Below, piece by piece: positions 41,735 through 52,701 of a stretch of 64,000 nt of DNA. This DNA is from Zygaena filipendulae (taxonomy: Eukaryota; Arthropoda; Insecta; Lepidoptera; Zygaenidae). Where the stretch lies: the NCBI GenBank assembly GCA_907165275.2, contig OU015678.1, positions 62,001-126,000 of the forward strand. The letters are read 5' to 3'. The translations under genes and the position numbers were made by a program. The notes under the pieces are model-generated. The model was given only the letters and a program-made list of their open reading frames with translations, was not told the DNA's origin and did not search any database. Numbering within the stretch: the first letter of the stretch is position 1; the number at the start of each line of letters is the position of its first letter.

Positions 41735-42770
41735 TTTTAACGATCATAGAAGGTTTTGTGAATAGTGTATCATATGACTGGAATAGTTATATTGCCCACT
41801 GTCCGTGTAAGGGACGGTTTGGGAATAAAATCTGGGAACCCTTTTGGACCACTAAATTATGATGCAAGCACTCAGGTAATGATGCGGAAATGGAAAGAAA
41901 AATATCCAAGTGGTGATTGGCCTTTTTTGGCATTTAGTGCCCAGTGCAAAAATAAAATAGTGGTTTACAAAAATACATGCAGTAGAATAACGAAATTGCT
42001 AATAAAACTAAAACTTTTATAAAACAAAATATGAGTGGAGGTGGTTTTCTTGGTATTCATATACGAAATGGACAAGACTAGATGAAAGCTTGCTGTTCAC
42101 AGTTGGATTGGAAGGAGATAAAAAAACACCACACTATTGTATCACTAAAAAACTCAAATTTTATTAATCAGTAACTTATTTACTAATGACGGGAGACCAA
42201 ACCATAGCTCGTTAAATCACGTGTCAGCGACATCTAGTGGGGAGCGGCCAAATTAACATTATTGATTTATTACTTTAGACACTTGCAGAAAAACATCATT
42301 GCTTACAGACATGTACCGATAGCCCTACGTTATTTTCTGCACCACAGTGCATTGGATATAAAAAATGAAAAGGGTTCACTGACCTTGTCTATGTGTTTAC
42401 CGGATAAATCCGAAATCAATAAACAAATTAAAAGAGCTCTCAAGAAACTCAGTGGAATAAAAAATGTGTTTGTTGCATCAGACTCGAATCACATGATTAA
42501 TTAATTAATTTATTTATTTATTTATTACACAAAATTTTAATGAATTAAAAGATGCATTGCAACGTTTTGAAGTAAATATAATCAGACTGTTGCCTCCTAA
42601 TCCACATTTAGATTTAGCTATTTTAGGGCAAGCTAATTATTTTATTGGTAACTGTTTCTCTTCATATTATACTGCATTTGTAAAAAGGGAAAAGGATGTA
42701 AAAGGCTTGCCATCGGAATGTTGGTCATTCCCTCCAAAAAAAAAAACTAAACATGATAAGCTTTAGGCAC
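41735..42770 (+). pseudogene. POFUT1-like (GDP-fucose protein O-fucosyltransferase 1) pseudogene
   Basis: Pieces in order: YDWNSYIAHCPCKGRFGN (41773-41826), the GDP-fucose-binding start; GDWPFLAFSAQ (about 41915); GGFLGIHIRNGQD with a stop where Trp is expected (about 42035); SLTLSMCLPDKSEINKQIK and VFVASDSNH (42376-42490); LDLAILGQANYFIGNC and TAFVKRE (about 42610-42690); ending KHDKL, an ER-retention-like tail. The order and motifs are those of POFUT1, which adds O-fucose to EGF repeats in the ER. Here frames are broken, parts are missing and no introns are evident. It lies between two broken Kelch copies. Confidence 0.8.
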
Positions 42771-42917
42771 ACATAACGGGCACTACGGATGTGCAAAACA
42801 AACACAAGTTAGTGAAGGAGTGGACATTGAAATAGTACCAAGCAATAATGGATTTCTGTGCAACTCTAAGTATTTGGTCTCACTACAACAGTAAAATTAC
42901 TAAAATTACTACTAAGT

Positions 42918-43450
42918 ACGTGGTGGGCGGTTACGATGATACACTAGTGCACGCGTCCGTGGAGCGGTACTCGCCCGCTGCGGACCGTTGGCAACGCGTC
43001 GCGCCCCTGCGGCAAGCAAGGTTCGGGGCTGGCATCGCCGTCTATGAAGACAAGATGTACGTGCTGGGCGGGTACGACGGTGAACATGGGTTCTCCAGCG
43101 TCGAGGTGAGCGTCCCCCCTACACCTCTACACTGCCCCCTAGTTCCCCCCGAGCCCCACTGACGCGGCCACTACCCGCAGGTGTACGACCCGGCGACGGA
43201 CGCGTGGGCGGTGCTGGACGCGCCGCTGCCGTTTGTTTTTAGTTCACAAATCACGTCTAGTTTTTACTATTTATTTGTAAATAATTTTATTGCATTATTA
43301 GGTTAGTTTATTAAATTGTAAAAAAACTAAGTTTTTTTTGTTTGTTTTCTCCTTCGCGACTAGGCAACGATAGATAAGATAAGCTACGCAAGTTGAAAAA
43401 GATAGACGATTGCGTCTTGCCAGTATTTCTGATCCGATATACGTCCGTAT
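42918..43450 (+). pseudogene. Partial, deleted copy of the Kelch gene (2)
   Basis: 42918-43105 is nearly identical to exon 4 (one visible CGGCACGCAAG to CGGCAAGCAAG change). The intron 4 copy and part of exon 5 follow to 43232, where the coding end is deleted straight into the 3' UTR (TTTGTTTTTAGTTCACAAAT). It lacks all 5' exons, so it is dead. Confidence 0.88.
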
Positions 43451-43696
43451 CCGTTTTCACGTGATCGCCAAGTCAATCAATCTATTTAAAACATAAAAGA
43501 TTTTTAAATTTGATATGGTCACTATAAAATGTTATTAGATTAGCTTATAACATGATAACTTTAGACAAAAGGACCCTTAAGTAGGCACTGAATAAATTAA
43601 CCGACTTGGTATTACATTGATCTCACAACTTTTTACTGTAGAAGAACTGAGTTGCGAGACTTGAGACTTTTTTACAAGTTTGTTTTTGATGGGATC
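43451..43696. repeat. Dispersed repeat, inverted copy at 57728-57966
   Basis: AAGATTTTTAAATTTGATATGG ... TACAAGTTTGTTTTTGATGGGAT matches the reverse complement of 57728-57966 over about 230 bp with few differences. Confidence 0.8.
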
Positions 43697-43984
43697 TCAT
43701 TTCTTTTTGTAAATGGTCTTCCTCCTTTTCTTTTCTGGTACTACTTCTTGAGCTTCAGCTACAGTTTTTCGCAAAGCCCACTCCCTGTCTCTATGGATTT
43801 TTCTCGGAGGCTTCGATGTTACAATTTTTGACAAGTCTAGACGGTAAATGCTTCTTAGTCTATTGTATTCACAAATTGAGGATTTCTGCGCTTTAATATG
43901 AAATAAACACAAACCATTGCCAGGTATAGGGACAACCCAGTGTGGGCAAGGCTGGTCATTCTCGTAAAGTATTTCCGAATCCAT
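43697..43984 (-). pseudogene. OTU-like protein fragment, probably from a transposon
   Basis: 95-codon minus-strand frame with WVVPIPGNGLCLFHI. This resembles the catalytic P-GDG-x-C-LF-x motif of OTU-type cysteine proteases, but the Asp is replaced by Asn. The rest is basic. OTU domains are carried by some Helitron/Helentron proteins. The frame is short and directly next to a dispersed repeat, so it is most likely a transposon remnant. Confidence 0.35.
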
Positions 43985-44142
43985 TGCGACAACGCAAGAG
44001 ATTTTTTGTGCAAGAATACCTACGATTAATATATAAACGTAACTTTAGTAGGTAGGTATGTTCTTAAAATATATTATTATATTTTAAAACTATCCAAACA
44101 ACATCCAAATTTTATGCAAATAATATCAATAAACCAATGAGT

Positions 44143-44498
44143 AAGGCTAGGCGCCCATTGTGACTTTTTGTCGCCGTGACTTTCTGTCACTTAGTCAAGT
44201 GCAATGAAAACTATACTGAGTGCGCTCATTATGGTGACGTGACAATACGGTGACCTCAGTACATTTTTCATAAGTGACAGAAAGTCACGGCGACAAAAAG
44301 TCACAATGGGCGCCTAGCCTAAGGCCCGCCGCCCATTGTGACTTTTTGTCGACGTGACTTTCTGTCACTTATGAAAAATGTACTGAGGTCACCGTATTGT
44401 CACGTCACCATAATGAGCGCACTCAGTATAGTTTTCATTGCACTTGACTAAGTGACAGAAAGTCACGGCGACAAAAAGTCACAATGGGCGGCGGGCCT
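44143..44498. mobile_element. Two MITEs head-to-head, a ~356-bp near-perfect palindrome
   Basis: Copy 1 is 44143-44320 and copy 2 44321-44498. Each has ~46-bp terminal inverted repeats (CCCATTGTGACTTTTTGTCG...CGACAAAAAGTCACAATGGG). The interior of copy 2 is the exact reverse complement of that of copy 1. The outer 6-9 bases differ. No coding capacity. Confidence 0.9.
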
Positions 44499-45677
44499 AA
44501 GCCTTTCAAGTCGTCAAACTAATATCGCAATCGCAATCGAAACTAAGAACGAGAACTTCAATTTTCAAATTTATAGTTATAATATTTCAGGGCACATTCG
44601 AAGACGAACATCAAGAGGTCGCTCACGCTCACAGAGTGCTTTTAAAATATCTGGGCGTGATTTTTATTAGACTATATACTATCAATTGGTAACACTTCGA
44701 TAGCTTGAATTAAAACAAGGTAGTGACATCTATTGTTCATTTATTACACTATGTAGTTACATTATCATTATGAATAATGATTGTGTATGTAAGATAGATT
44801 AAGGAGGCTAGGCTATTTTATTTTGGAGTAAAATTGTTCCGTGGGATTTCAGTAACTCACGTGGACACAGCTAGTTCACTATAAATACTGTCAATGTACC
44901 TAACAGAAAATTATTTACAAGATCAAGCATAACAGAGGACTAACTTGAGCTAATTGTACGGCATTCACTGCCGCACTAAATTTTTTTTTAAATTCATAAA
45001 TTACTTAATCCATTATTTTTCTACAGTTAGATTAATATAAAGACTAACTGTGCCCCACCATTTCACCCGCGTGAGATTCGGAATTCCCGCGGGAACAATT
45101 TTACTCTAAAATAAAAGTAGCATATGTTACTCCTTGTAACATCAGCTATGCTGTGAAAGTTCCGTTAAAATCGGTCCAACCGTTTCAGAGATTAGCTGGT
45201 ACAAACACAGACAGACAGACAGATAAATAATTTAAAAATGATATTTTTATTCTTCTTTAAGTACTTACCGTATATACTTTCATATACGGACAGAAAGCAT
45301 AGAAGTCGCGGCGCGGGCAAGCCACCTCCACCGGCCGCGGTTATGATGTTATACATAGCGTTCTTTCGTTCATGGCAATTTTGAGCAATTTAGTCTACTT
45401 TAATAACTTGAAAGATTTTGGTACAACTTTATAATATAAACACATGCCCCATTCTTGCTTTTTCATTCCGTTGACCATTGTACCTTTGAACATAATTATG
45501 TCTAGGTAACTATGTATCTACATTTTATATCTAGTTAGGTAACTAGCTACACTTATTATTATTATTTATTAATATCTGGGCAACCGAGCTTCGCTCGGCT
45601 TAAATAGCTGTTCCCCGCGGTTTAACCCACGTTAATTTCGGAGATCCCGCGAGTATTCTGATATAAAAGTACTACCC
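44499..45677. other. Intergenic, RTE-like fragments
   Basis: AT-rich. 45047-45225 and 45590-45670 carry RTE-like motifs (TGTGCCCCACCATTTCACCCGCG, TTCCCGCGGGAA, CAGACAGACAGACAG). No gene recognised. Confidence 0.5.
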
Positions 45678-46562
45678 TATGACCTTTCTTGTACACTTGA
45701 CAACGTGTAGTATGCAATAATTAATTCACCCGCGTTGATATCAGAGTTCGCGCGGGAATTCCAGAAATGAATCCTAGCTAGATCGATTTATGGCCCCCCA
45801 AATCCCCTGTATACAAAATTTCATGAAAATCGTTGGAGCATTCAGATTAGGGTAATTTTATCTCGGAATTCCCGAAGGATCTCCGAAATTAACGCTGGTG
45901 AAATCTCATGAAATTTTGCATGCACGTTGTCAGGGGTAAAGAAAACCTAGGAATATAGGGTACTAACTACTTTGCATCTCTGAATTTCCGCGGGATCTCC
46001 GAAATTAACGCGGGTGAAACCGCGGGGAACAGCTAGTCTCATATAATTATATGGGATTACAAAGTTATTTGTGCAGTTGGTACATATAACTGCATATATA
46101 ACTTTGTAATTCCATACATTTATGTGGGATTACAAAGTTATTTATGTAGTTGGTGTATCTAGAAAACTGGACCGAAATTGCAAAATATTTTAGTTTTTCC
46201 TTGATTTATACAATAAACACTAATTGTATTCTAATTTTCAAACTTCTATGTCTGCTAGAAGTGCCTTAGAGTTTTGATGATCGGTCAGTGAGTGAGTGAG
46301 TGAGTGAGTGAGTGAGTGACCTACAAAATTAAGAAACTTTGACTAGTTATAATTCTTAAACTACTGGTTCAAATCGAATGAAATTTAAATTATACCGTCT
46401 TTATACAATACCTGCTTGTTTACTAAAAATTCAGGCTTCTAGTTTTATCCACAACGAAGTTATAGGGGGTCGAAAATGGCCTGAATTGCTTCGAGAAAAG
46501 GATAGTACTTCCGTGCCGCTTTTGTTGCTCGACTTGGCGGGGGCACTGCCGTGCCCCCAGAT
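45678..46562 (+). mobile_element. Left inverted arm with terminal GC hairpin (Helentron-like end)
   Basis: Matches the reverse complement of 58045-58915 along its length. It contains RTE-like motifs, small inverted repeats around GGGATTACAAAGTTATTTGTG, and the (GTGA)n array. It ends in the hairpin GGGGGCACTGCCGTGCCCCC (46539-46558) followed by AGAT. A terminal hairpin without long terminal inverted repeats is typical of Helitron/Helentron 3' ends. The assignment is tentative. Confidence 0.55.
46288..46319. repeat. (GTGA)n microsatellite
   Basis: About eight GTGA units. The copy in the right arm at 58292-58307 is shorter. Confidence 0.9.
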
Positions 46563-49419
46563 ATAACTTATTGGCAATCGGAAACAATGAAAGAGGGAAT
46601 ACAATATCCTAATCAAGTTAATCTTACATTACATCTGGGTAAAGCCTACGATATTACATGCCTCAAAATTGTATTTTATTCACCGAGGCTGCAAAGTTTT
46701 GCGATCTACAAAAAGACAAGTGAAGATTCTGATTAGGAGCCATATCAGTATTTCAGTGCTTCGTGTTGGGACAGTTATGGAGTACAGGAGCAAAAGGCCA
46801 CGGAACTTGACGCAGAGACGCGAGCTTTGTTCACATCTCGCCGTTGTCGGGAGGAAACGTTCTTTTCTCCACCTTGGAGGGAATACCATCTGCGTACACT
46901 TTTGACAACAGTCCAGAACTGCAGAATTGGGTGACTGCGACGGATTTGCGAATATCTCTTGACCGTTTGACCACGTTCGGAGACGAAATCTTCGGTGACG
47001 TGCAAGTACTGCAGTCCTATTGGTACGCCATAGCGGATATTGCTGTTCGGGTGAGGTACAAGTATAACGGGTATGCGTCTAGCTGCTACAGCCCACAGGA
47101 TGGTACTGGAAGGAGGGCATGCAGGTGCGAACACAACACGGCTGGCAGAGTGTGAGCGTTGTCTGGATTTCTACAACGATGTTCCCTGAGGACGCGCGTC
47201 TCCCACTAATGTGCACGAGTGCAAAGCTTGTAACTGTAATGGCTTTTCCAACAAGTGCTACTTCGACAAAGACTTATATGAGAGGACTGGCTACGGTGGT
47301 CATTGAATTGATTACGCTGAAGATAGAGACGGTCCCAACTGCGAACGCTGCAAAGAAAACTATTATCAGACCTCCGGCGACGTTTGTCCACCTTGCAACT
47401 GTGACCCTATCGGTTCTCGCAGTCTTCAATGTAATGCTGAAGGGAAATGTCAATGCAAACCTGAAGTGATGGGTGAGAAATGTGATTATTGTGCAATTAT
47501 TACGACTTCGCCAGTCAGGGTTGTAAACCTTGCAGCTGTACTGAGGCCGGCTCCTATGGCAATACCCCCCAATGTAACCCCCAAACAGGTGTTTGTCGAT
47601 GTAAAATACATGTTGAAGGAAAGCAGTGTAAAGAATGAAAACCCGGTTTCTTCAACCTGGATCTAAGTAACGAGTACGGCTGCACGCCTTGTTTCTGTTT
47701 TGGTCATTCTTCGGAGTGTAACTCTGCCCCAAAGTATCAAGCCCAAGAGATAACTTCACATTTTATTAGAGATGCAGAAAAATGTACCGCTGAAGGCAAT
47801 TCAGGAAGACCAACCCCCTTACAATATAACGCCAATACTCAGAATATAGCTGTTCAATCACGAGGATCGGATGTTTTATATTTTGTGGCACCAAACCAAT
47901 TTCTGTGAGACCAGCGCCCGTCATACAATCACGACTTGGAATTCATACTTAGATTGGGAGAAAGTCGAGGATATCAGTCGTCCCAGGATATAATACTGGA
48001 AGGCACTCGTTCTTCTATATCTATGCATATTTATGGACAGAATAACCCTGAACCAACTGATCAGCCTCAGGACTATACTTTCAGACTTCACGAAGATTCT
48101 AGTTATGGTTGGACACCGACACTCACTAACTTTTAATTTATTTCGATCCTCCAAAATTTGACGGCAATCAAAATAAGGGGGACATATAATAAGGATGGCG
48201 TAGGAAACCTCATTAACTAAAATTGGATACTGTGAAAATAGGACGAGAGAAAGGAATCTCCCCAGCTAATTGGGTTGAGAAGTGTTCATGTCCTAAAGCT
48301 TACGTTGGTGACTACTGTGAGGAGTGTGCGCCAGGGCATCGGCGTGAATCAGCGAATGGCGGCCCGTACTCTACTTTGTGGTATACGATGAAGTCTGTAC
48401 GCCGAAGTCAAAACTACATTGCTAGCTGACATTAAGCTCAATCAATTGCACGAGGAGTCTGTGGCTATGAACAATACTATCACACAAAAGATGGCTGAAT
48501 TAGAAAAAAAAGTTGCAATCAATAAAATCACTCTCCATAATTTAGATGAAGCCATAAAAGAGGAAAGAGAGCTTTTGGATCAAGGTCACGATAGACAGGA
48601 CGATCTGAACGATCTTCTAGGCCGTCTCGATGAGCTACAAGCACAGGCTAAAAACGATGTAGACCCTAAATGAATTCAGTGAACAAGTTACTGCATCGTA
48701 CTAGCAAGCGCAACAAGCAGCTCTTGAAGTACCAGGCGTGCAGGGTAAAATTGTAGTAGCTGAAGAAAGCATATCTGGTATTATGGAGGAGTTTAATATA
48801 GCCAGTGACTTAGCAAAAGAAGCCAGGGATCTAGCGCAGACAGCACAGACTCAATGCGCTGATAAGACTTCAGAGGTGGTTCACGAAATAAAAAAAAGCA
48901 TCTACATCAAGAGTTGAAGCAAGTCATCTAAGAGACGAGGCCGAGAAATTATCAACGAGAGTCACAGGCACAGCCAAGCAGATCGGAGATCTGGAAAAAC
49001 AAGCATCAGAACATATGCAACTTACTAGAGAAGCTAATACTAAGGTTTCTCAAGTAAATACTGATGCCTCAGAAGCAGAAAAGCAAGTCTCCAAAGGTCT
49101 TGATGATCTTAGGGTTATTATGGCTGAGCTACAAAATCTGCCGACACTGGTTGATGAGGCGCTAAATAGATCAGAGGAAAATTTGAACAGTGCCGAAGTT
49201 TCTCTGAAAAATGTCAATTTAGATAAAAGATCAGGGGCTCTTACGGAGCCAAAGAACACCCACCAAAGATGGATAAAAGAATATGTGGACGAACATGAAC
49301 AACTGAATAAGGAAGTAAATAACATCAAAGAAATCTTAGAACAAATGCCACCTGGATGCTACAAGCGCATCGTTCCGGAGCCCACTGAAGGCCCCAGTCG
49401 AGCCGGGAGTTTAGAATAG
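46559..49419 (+). pseudogene. LanB2: Laminin gamma-like (LanB2) retropseudogene, internally deleted
   Basis: Begins abruptly at the hairpin. It reads laminin N-terminal domain ([61 protein letters not shown]), laminin EGF-like modules ([31 protein letters not shown]), the laminin IV domain (YFVAPNQFL, YNHDLEFILRLGESRGYQ), one LE module (CSCPKAYVGDYCEECAPGH) and coiled-coil (48431-48670, 48730-49400) to a proper C-terminal stop at 49419. The gene family normally has ~1600 residues and many exons. Here no introns are visible, several frameshifts and stops break it, and the LE modules and part of the coil are deleted. In an intact gene the product is a basement-membrane trimer subunit. Confidence 0.88.
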
Positions 49420-49582
49420 GCATCAGGAAACCGTAAAACATACGAATTGTTAACGTGAGTGATCGTACAGTGAGGCCCTTGTTTCACGTAAATAATATTA
49501 TTCTATATTATTATTAAGTGTAATAACGTAGTAATAGTTCTAGGATAGAAAAAAGTGTTTTTGGTGTGAAATAATCCTCACT

Positions 49583-50080
49583 TTAATCACCGATTACAAA
49601 ACATAATCTACAAAATTCATCCTGGGACAAGAAACAAATCTTGGTGGCAGTCCGAAGATGGCATAGAAAATGTTTCGATTCAACTTGATATGGAAGCTGA
49701 ATTTCATTTCACGCATTTAGTAATACAATTTAAAACGTTTCGCCCTTCTGCTATGCTAATAGAGAGGTCTTTTGATTTTGGCAAAACATGGCGAGTTTAT
49801 CGATACTTTGCGCACAATTGTAAAGAATCATTTCCGAATGTGCCTACACACTCTCAGAGTTCTTTGTCAGAAGTTGTTTGTGAGTCTAGGTACTCAGGAG
49901 TAGAACCATCTAGCGAAGGTGAAGTGATATCCAGAGTATTACCTCCAAATATTAATGTTACCAATCCTTATTCCGAGGAAGTGCAAAATTTGCTACGTAT
50001 GACAAATCTTCGAATAAATTTCAATAAACTGCACACTCTCGGACATGATTTGCTTGATAATAGAATTCTATTGTTTTAAC
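49583..50080 (+). pseudogene. LanB1: Laminin beta-like (LanB1) N-terminal fragment
   Basis: Reads [73 protein letters not shown] and [18 protein letters not shown], the laminin N-terminal domain of a beta chain. It is continuous without introns, slightly diverged at the start, and ends in a frameshift and stop at 50080. The rest of the gene is missing. It sits 160 bp after the laminin gamma remnant in the same orientation. Confidence 0.85.
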
Positions 50081-50330
50081 CCCGTCAATTGATGACCTAC
50101 CATTTTTACAACCGCAAAGCGCCACGAGAGAAGAATTCGATCGTAATAATGCAGCCAGATCAACTCAATATTCAAATGAATTATTATTTATCTAAAATCA
50201 CGAAACGATCCGATTATTATAGATCTTGTACGACATAAGTAATAAAAACGATATAGTAAATAGTAATGTTGAAAGAATTTGTAGCTTTAAAAATAATATT
50301 AGTCGTTACTGTTTCTGTGTAGTTGTATTG

Positions 50331-51475
50331 TGTGCCATGGAGGTCGTCCTTCATGCGTGTGCCATGGAGGTCGTCCTCCGTGTGTGTGCCATGGAGGTCG
50401 TCCTCCGTGTGTGTGCCATGGAGGTCATCCTTCATGCGTGTGCCATGGAGGTCGTCCTCCGTGTGTGTGCCATGGAGGTCGTCCTCCGTGTGTGTGCCAT
50501 GGAGGTCGTCCTTCATGCGTGTGCCATGGAGGTCGTCCTCCGTGTGTGTGCCATGGAGGTCGTCCTCCGTGTGTGTGCCATGGAGGTCGTCCTCCATGCG
50601 TGTGCCATGGAGGTCGTCCTCCGTGTGTGTGCCATGGAGGTCGTCCTCCGTGTGTGTGCCATGGAGGTCGTCCTTCATGCGTGTGCCATGGAGGTCGTCC
50701 TCCGTGTGTGTGCCATGGAGGTCGTCCTCCATGCGTGTGCCATGGAGGTCGTCCTCCATGCGTGTGCCATGGAGGTCGTCCTCCGTGTGTGTGCCATGGA
50801 GGTCGTCCTCCATGCGTGTGCCATGGAGGTCGTCCTCCGTGTGTGTGCCATGGAGGTCGTCCTCCGTGTGTGTGCCATGGAGGTCATCCTTCATGCGTGT
50901 GCCATGGAGGTCGTCCTCCGTGTGTGTGCCATGGAGGTCGTCCTCCGTGTGTGTGCCATGGAGGTCGTCCTTCATGCGTGTGCCATGGAGGTCGTCCTCC
51001 GTGTGTGTGCCATGGAGGTCGTCCTCCGTGTGTGTGCCATGGAGGTCGTCCTTCATGCGTGTGCCATGGAGGTCGTCCTCCGTGTGTGTGCCATGGAGGT
51101 CGTCCTCCGTGTGTGTGCCATGGAGGTCGTCCTTCATGCGTGTGCCATGGAGGTCGTCCTCCGTGTGTGTGCCATGGAGGTCGTCCTCCATGCGTGTGCC
51201 ATGGAGGTCGTCCTCCATGCGTGTGCCATGGAGGTCGTCCTCCGTGTGTGTGCCATGGAGGTCGTCCTCCATGCGTGTGCCATGGAGGTCGTCCTCCGTG
51301 TGTGTGCCATGGAGGTCGTCCTCCATGCGTGTGCCATGGAGGTCGTCCTCCGTGTGTGTGCCATGGAGGTCGTCCTCCATGCGTGTGCCATGGAGGTCGT
51401 CCTCCATGCGTGTGCCATGGAGGTCGTCCTCCGTGTGTGTGCCATGGAGGTCGTCCTCCATGCGTGTGCCATAGC
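50331..51475. repeat. 27-bp minisatellite, about 42 units, with 17-unit higher-order repeat
   Basis: Unit CCATGGAGGTCGTCCTCC + GTGTGTGTG. Main variants end CTCCGTGTGTG, CTTCATGCGTG or CTCCATGCGTG. A rare GTCATCC variant occurs at 50421 and 50880, exactly 459 bp = 17 units apart, inside matching orders of the other variants. The unit length is a multiple of three with no stops in several frames on both strands, which produces long artificial ORFs (~400 codons). No evidence of coding. Confidence 0.95.
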
Positions 51476-52487
51476 CCAAATACCTACTGTGTATTTTCGA
51501 TAATAAGTTTAATGTTAACTATTTTAATTTTTTCTGCATTCTAGACGAATCGAAAGTACAAGCCAGTTAAAAAGAGATTAGGATATTAAAGTTTATCTAT
51601 TAATTGTTTGTTTGTTGTTTTGTTTTCAAAATTCTTTATTGAACATAATTTTACAATTATAATACAGCCCAGTGACTTAGCCTGAGCCATATTGTCTTAA
51701 AATAAGTAGTTACGACAGGCATATCAGGCATATCACTAACTATTGACAATGTAAATACCTAATATTATATGGAGTTTACCTATTAATTAAACTATCAAAT
51801 GTCAGTCTTTATAATTATTATTATACTTGAAAAATATAAAAATGTTCTATAAAATAGCTTTGCATCATGATAATTATTTTTACTAGAACTAAAAATCACG
51901 CTGATATTCTAAAAGAAATGTCGAATCAAATTGTAGGTAGATATGTGTTAAAATAGTATTTTTCATTAACACATAGTTATATCTTGTACCTAATTATGAA
52001 ATTAGCGTTCTATTTGACCCTTTGTTAATAATATTTATTTTGTATTTAAAAAAAAAGAACCTACATACTTACTAAATATTAGTTTGTTTTTACTATTTTT
52101 GTCTAAAATAATACATATTATGTAATAATTATATTTGCATTTTGTAGAGTACCTTATGAATATGGACAGTTATATGATTAGCTAAGGAAAACACAGACTT
52201 CTTTAATTCTAATAGACATTTATCAGCAAATTATTTCTACTTTAATTAATAGTAAGTACTAAGTACCTATGAGATGAGAGTGTAATTATAACATTGTCAT
52301 CATTATTAGTTTGATGTTTTATAGCAATTGTACTTACTACCTATTTGTAACTAGTTTCATAATACAAACCGTTCTTCCTTTGATAATAAAGTTCAATATA
52401 ATCGTGCTTGTTATCGCATTACCAGTACGTAACCAGCAACTTTGTATTTTAAACATTTTTAAAACATTTTGTAAATAAAAGTTTTTA
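51476..52487. other. AT-rich intergenic, no gene seen
   Basis: Low-complexity AT-rich DNA up to the gypsy insertion. Confidence 0.6.
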
Positions 52488-52492
52488 CTTAT

Positions 52493-52645
52493 TGTCAAGG
52501 AATAGCCTATGTCATCGTTGGTCTATGACATGGCAACCCCACAACAACAACAACCATACACACTACGCAGTTATCTTGTATTATTAAAATAAATAAATGA
52601 ACAACAATTACTTCAGTGATTCAAATGTAAAGTGTTTGATTTACA
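52493..52645 (+). repeat. 5' LTR of the gypsy element
   Basis: Starts TGTCAAGG and ends TTTACA. 153 bp and, by eye, identical to the 3' LTR. The AATAAATAAATG stretch near its end may be a poly(A) signal. Confidence 0.95.
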
Positions 52646-52663
52646 TGGTGCCGAAACCAGGGA
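52646..52663 (+). other. tRNA primer-binding site
   Basis: TGGTGCCGAAACCAGGGA directly follows the 5' LTR, complementary to a tRNA 3' end (CCA). The tRNA is not identified. Confidence 0.8.
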
Positions 52664-52701
52664 CAATTAAAATAAAGTGAAGATAAAAGTTTGTAGTTAA
52701 A

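Noticed and set aside
50217..51544. Several long overlapping ORFs (~380-425 codons) on both strands
   Set aside because: They arise because the 27-bp minisatellite unit has no stop in those frames. No signal, domain or start context supports coding.
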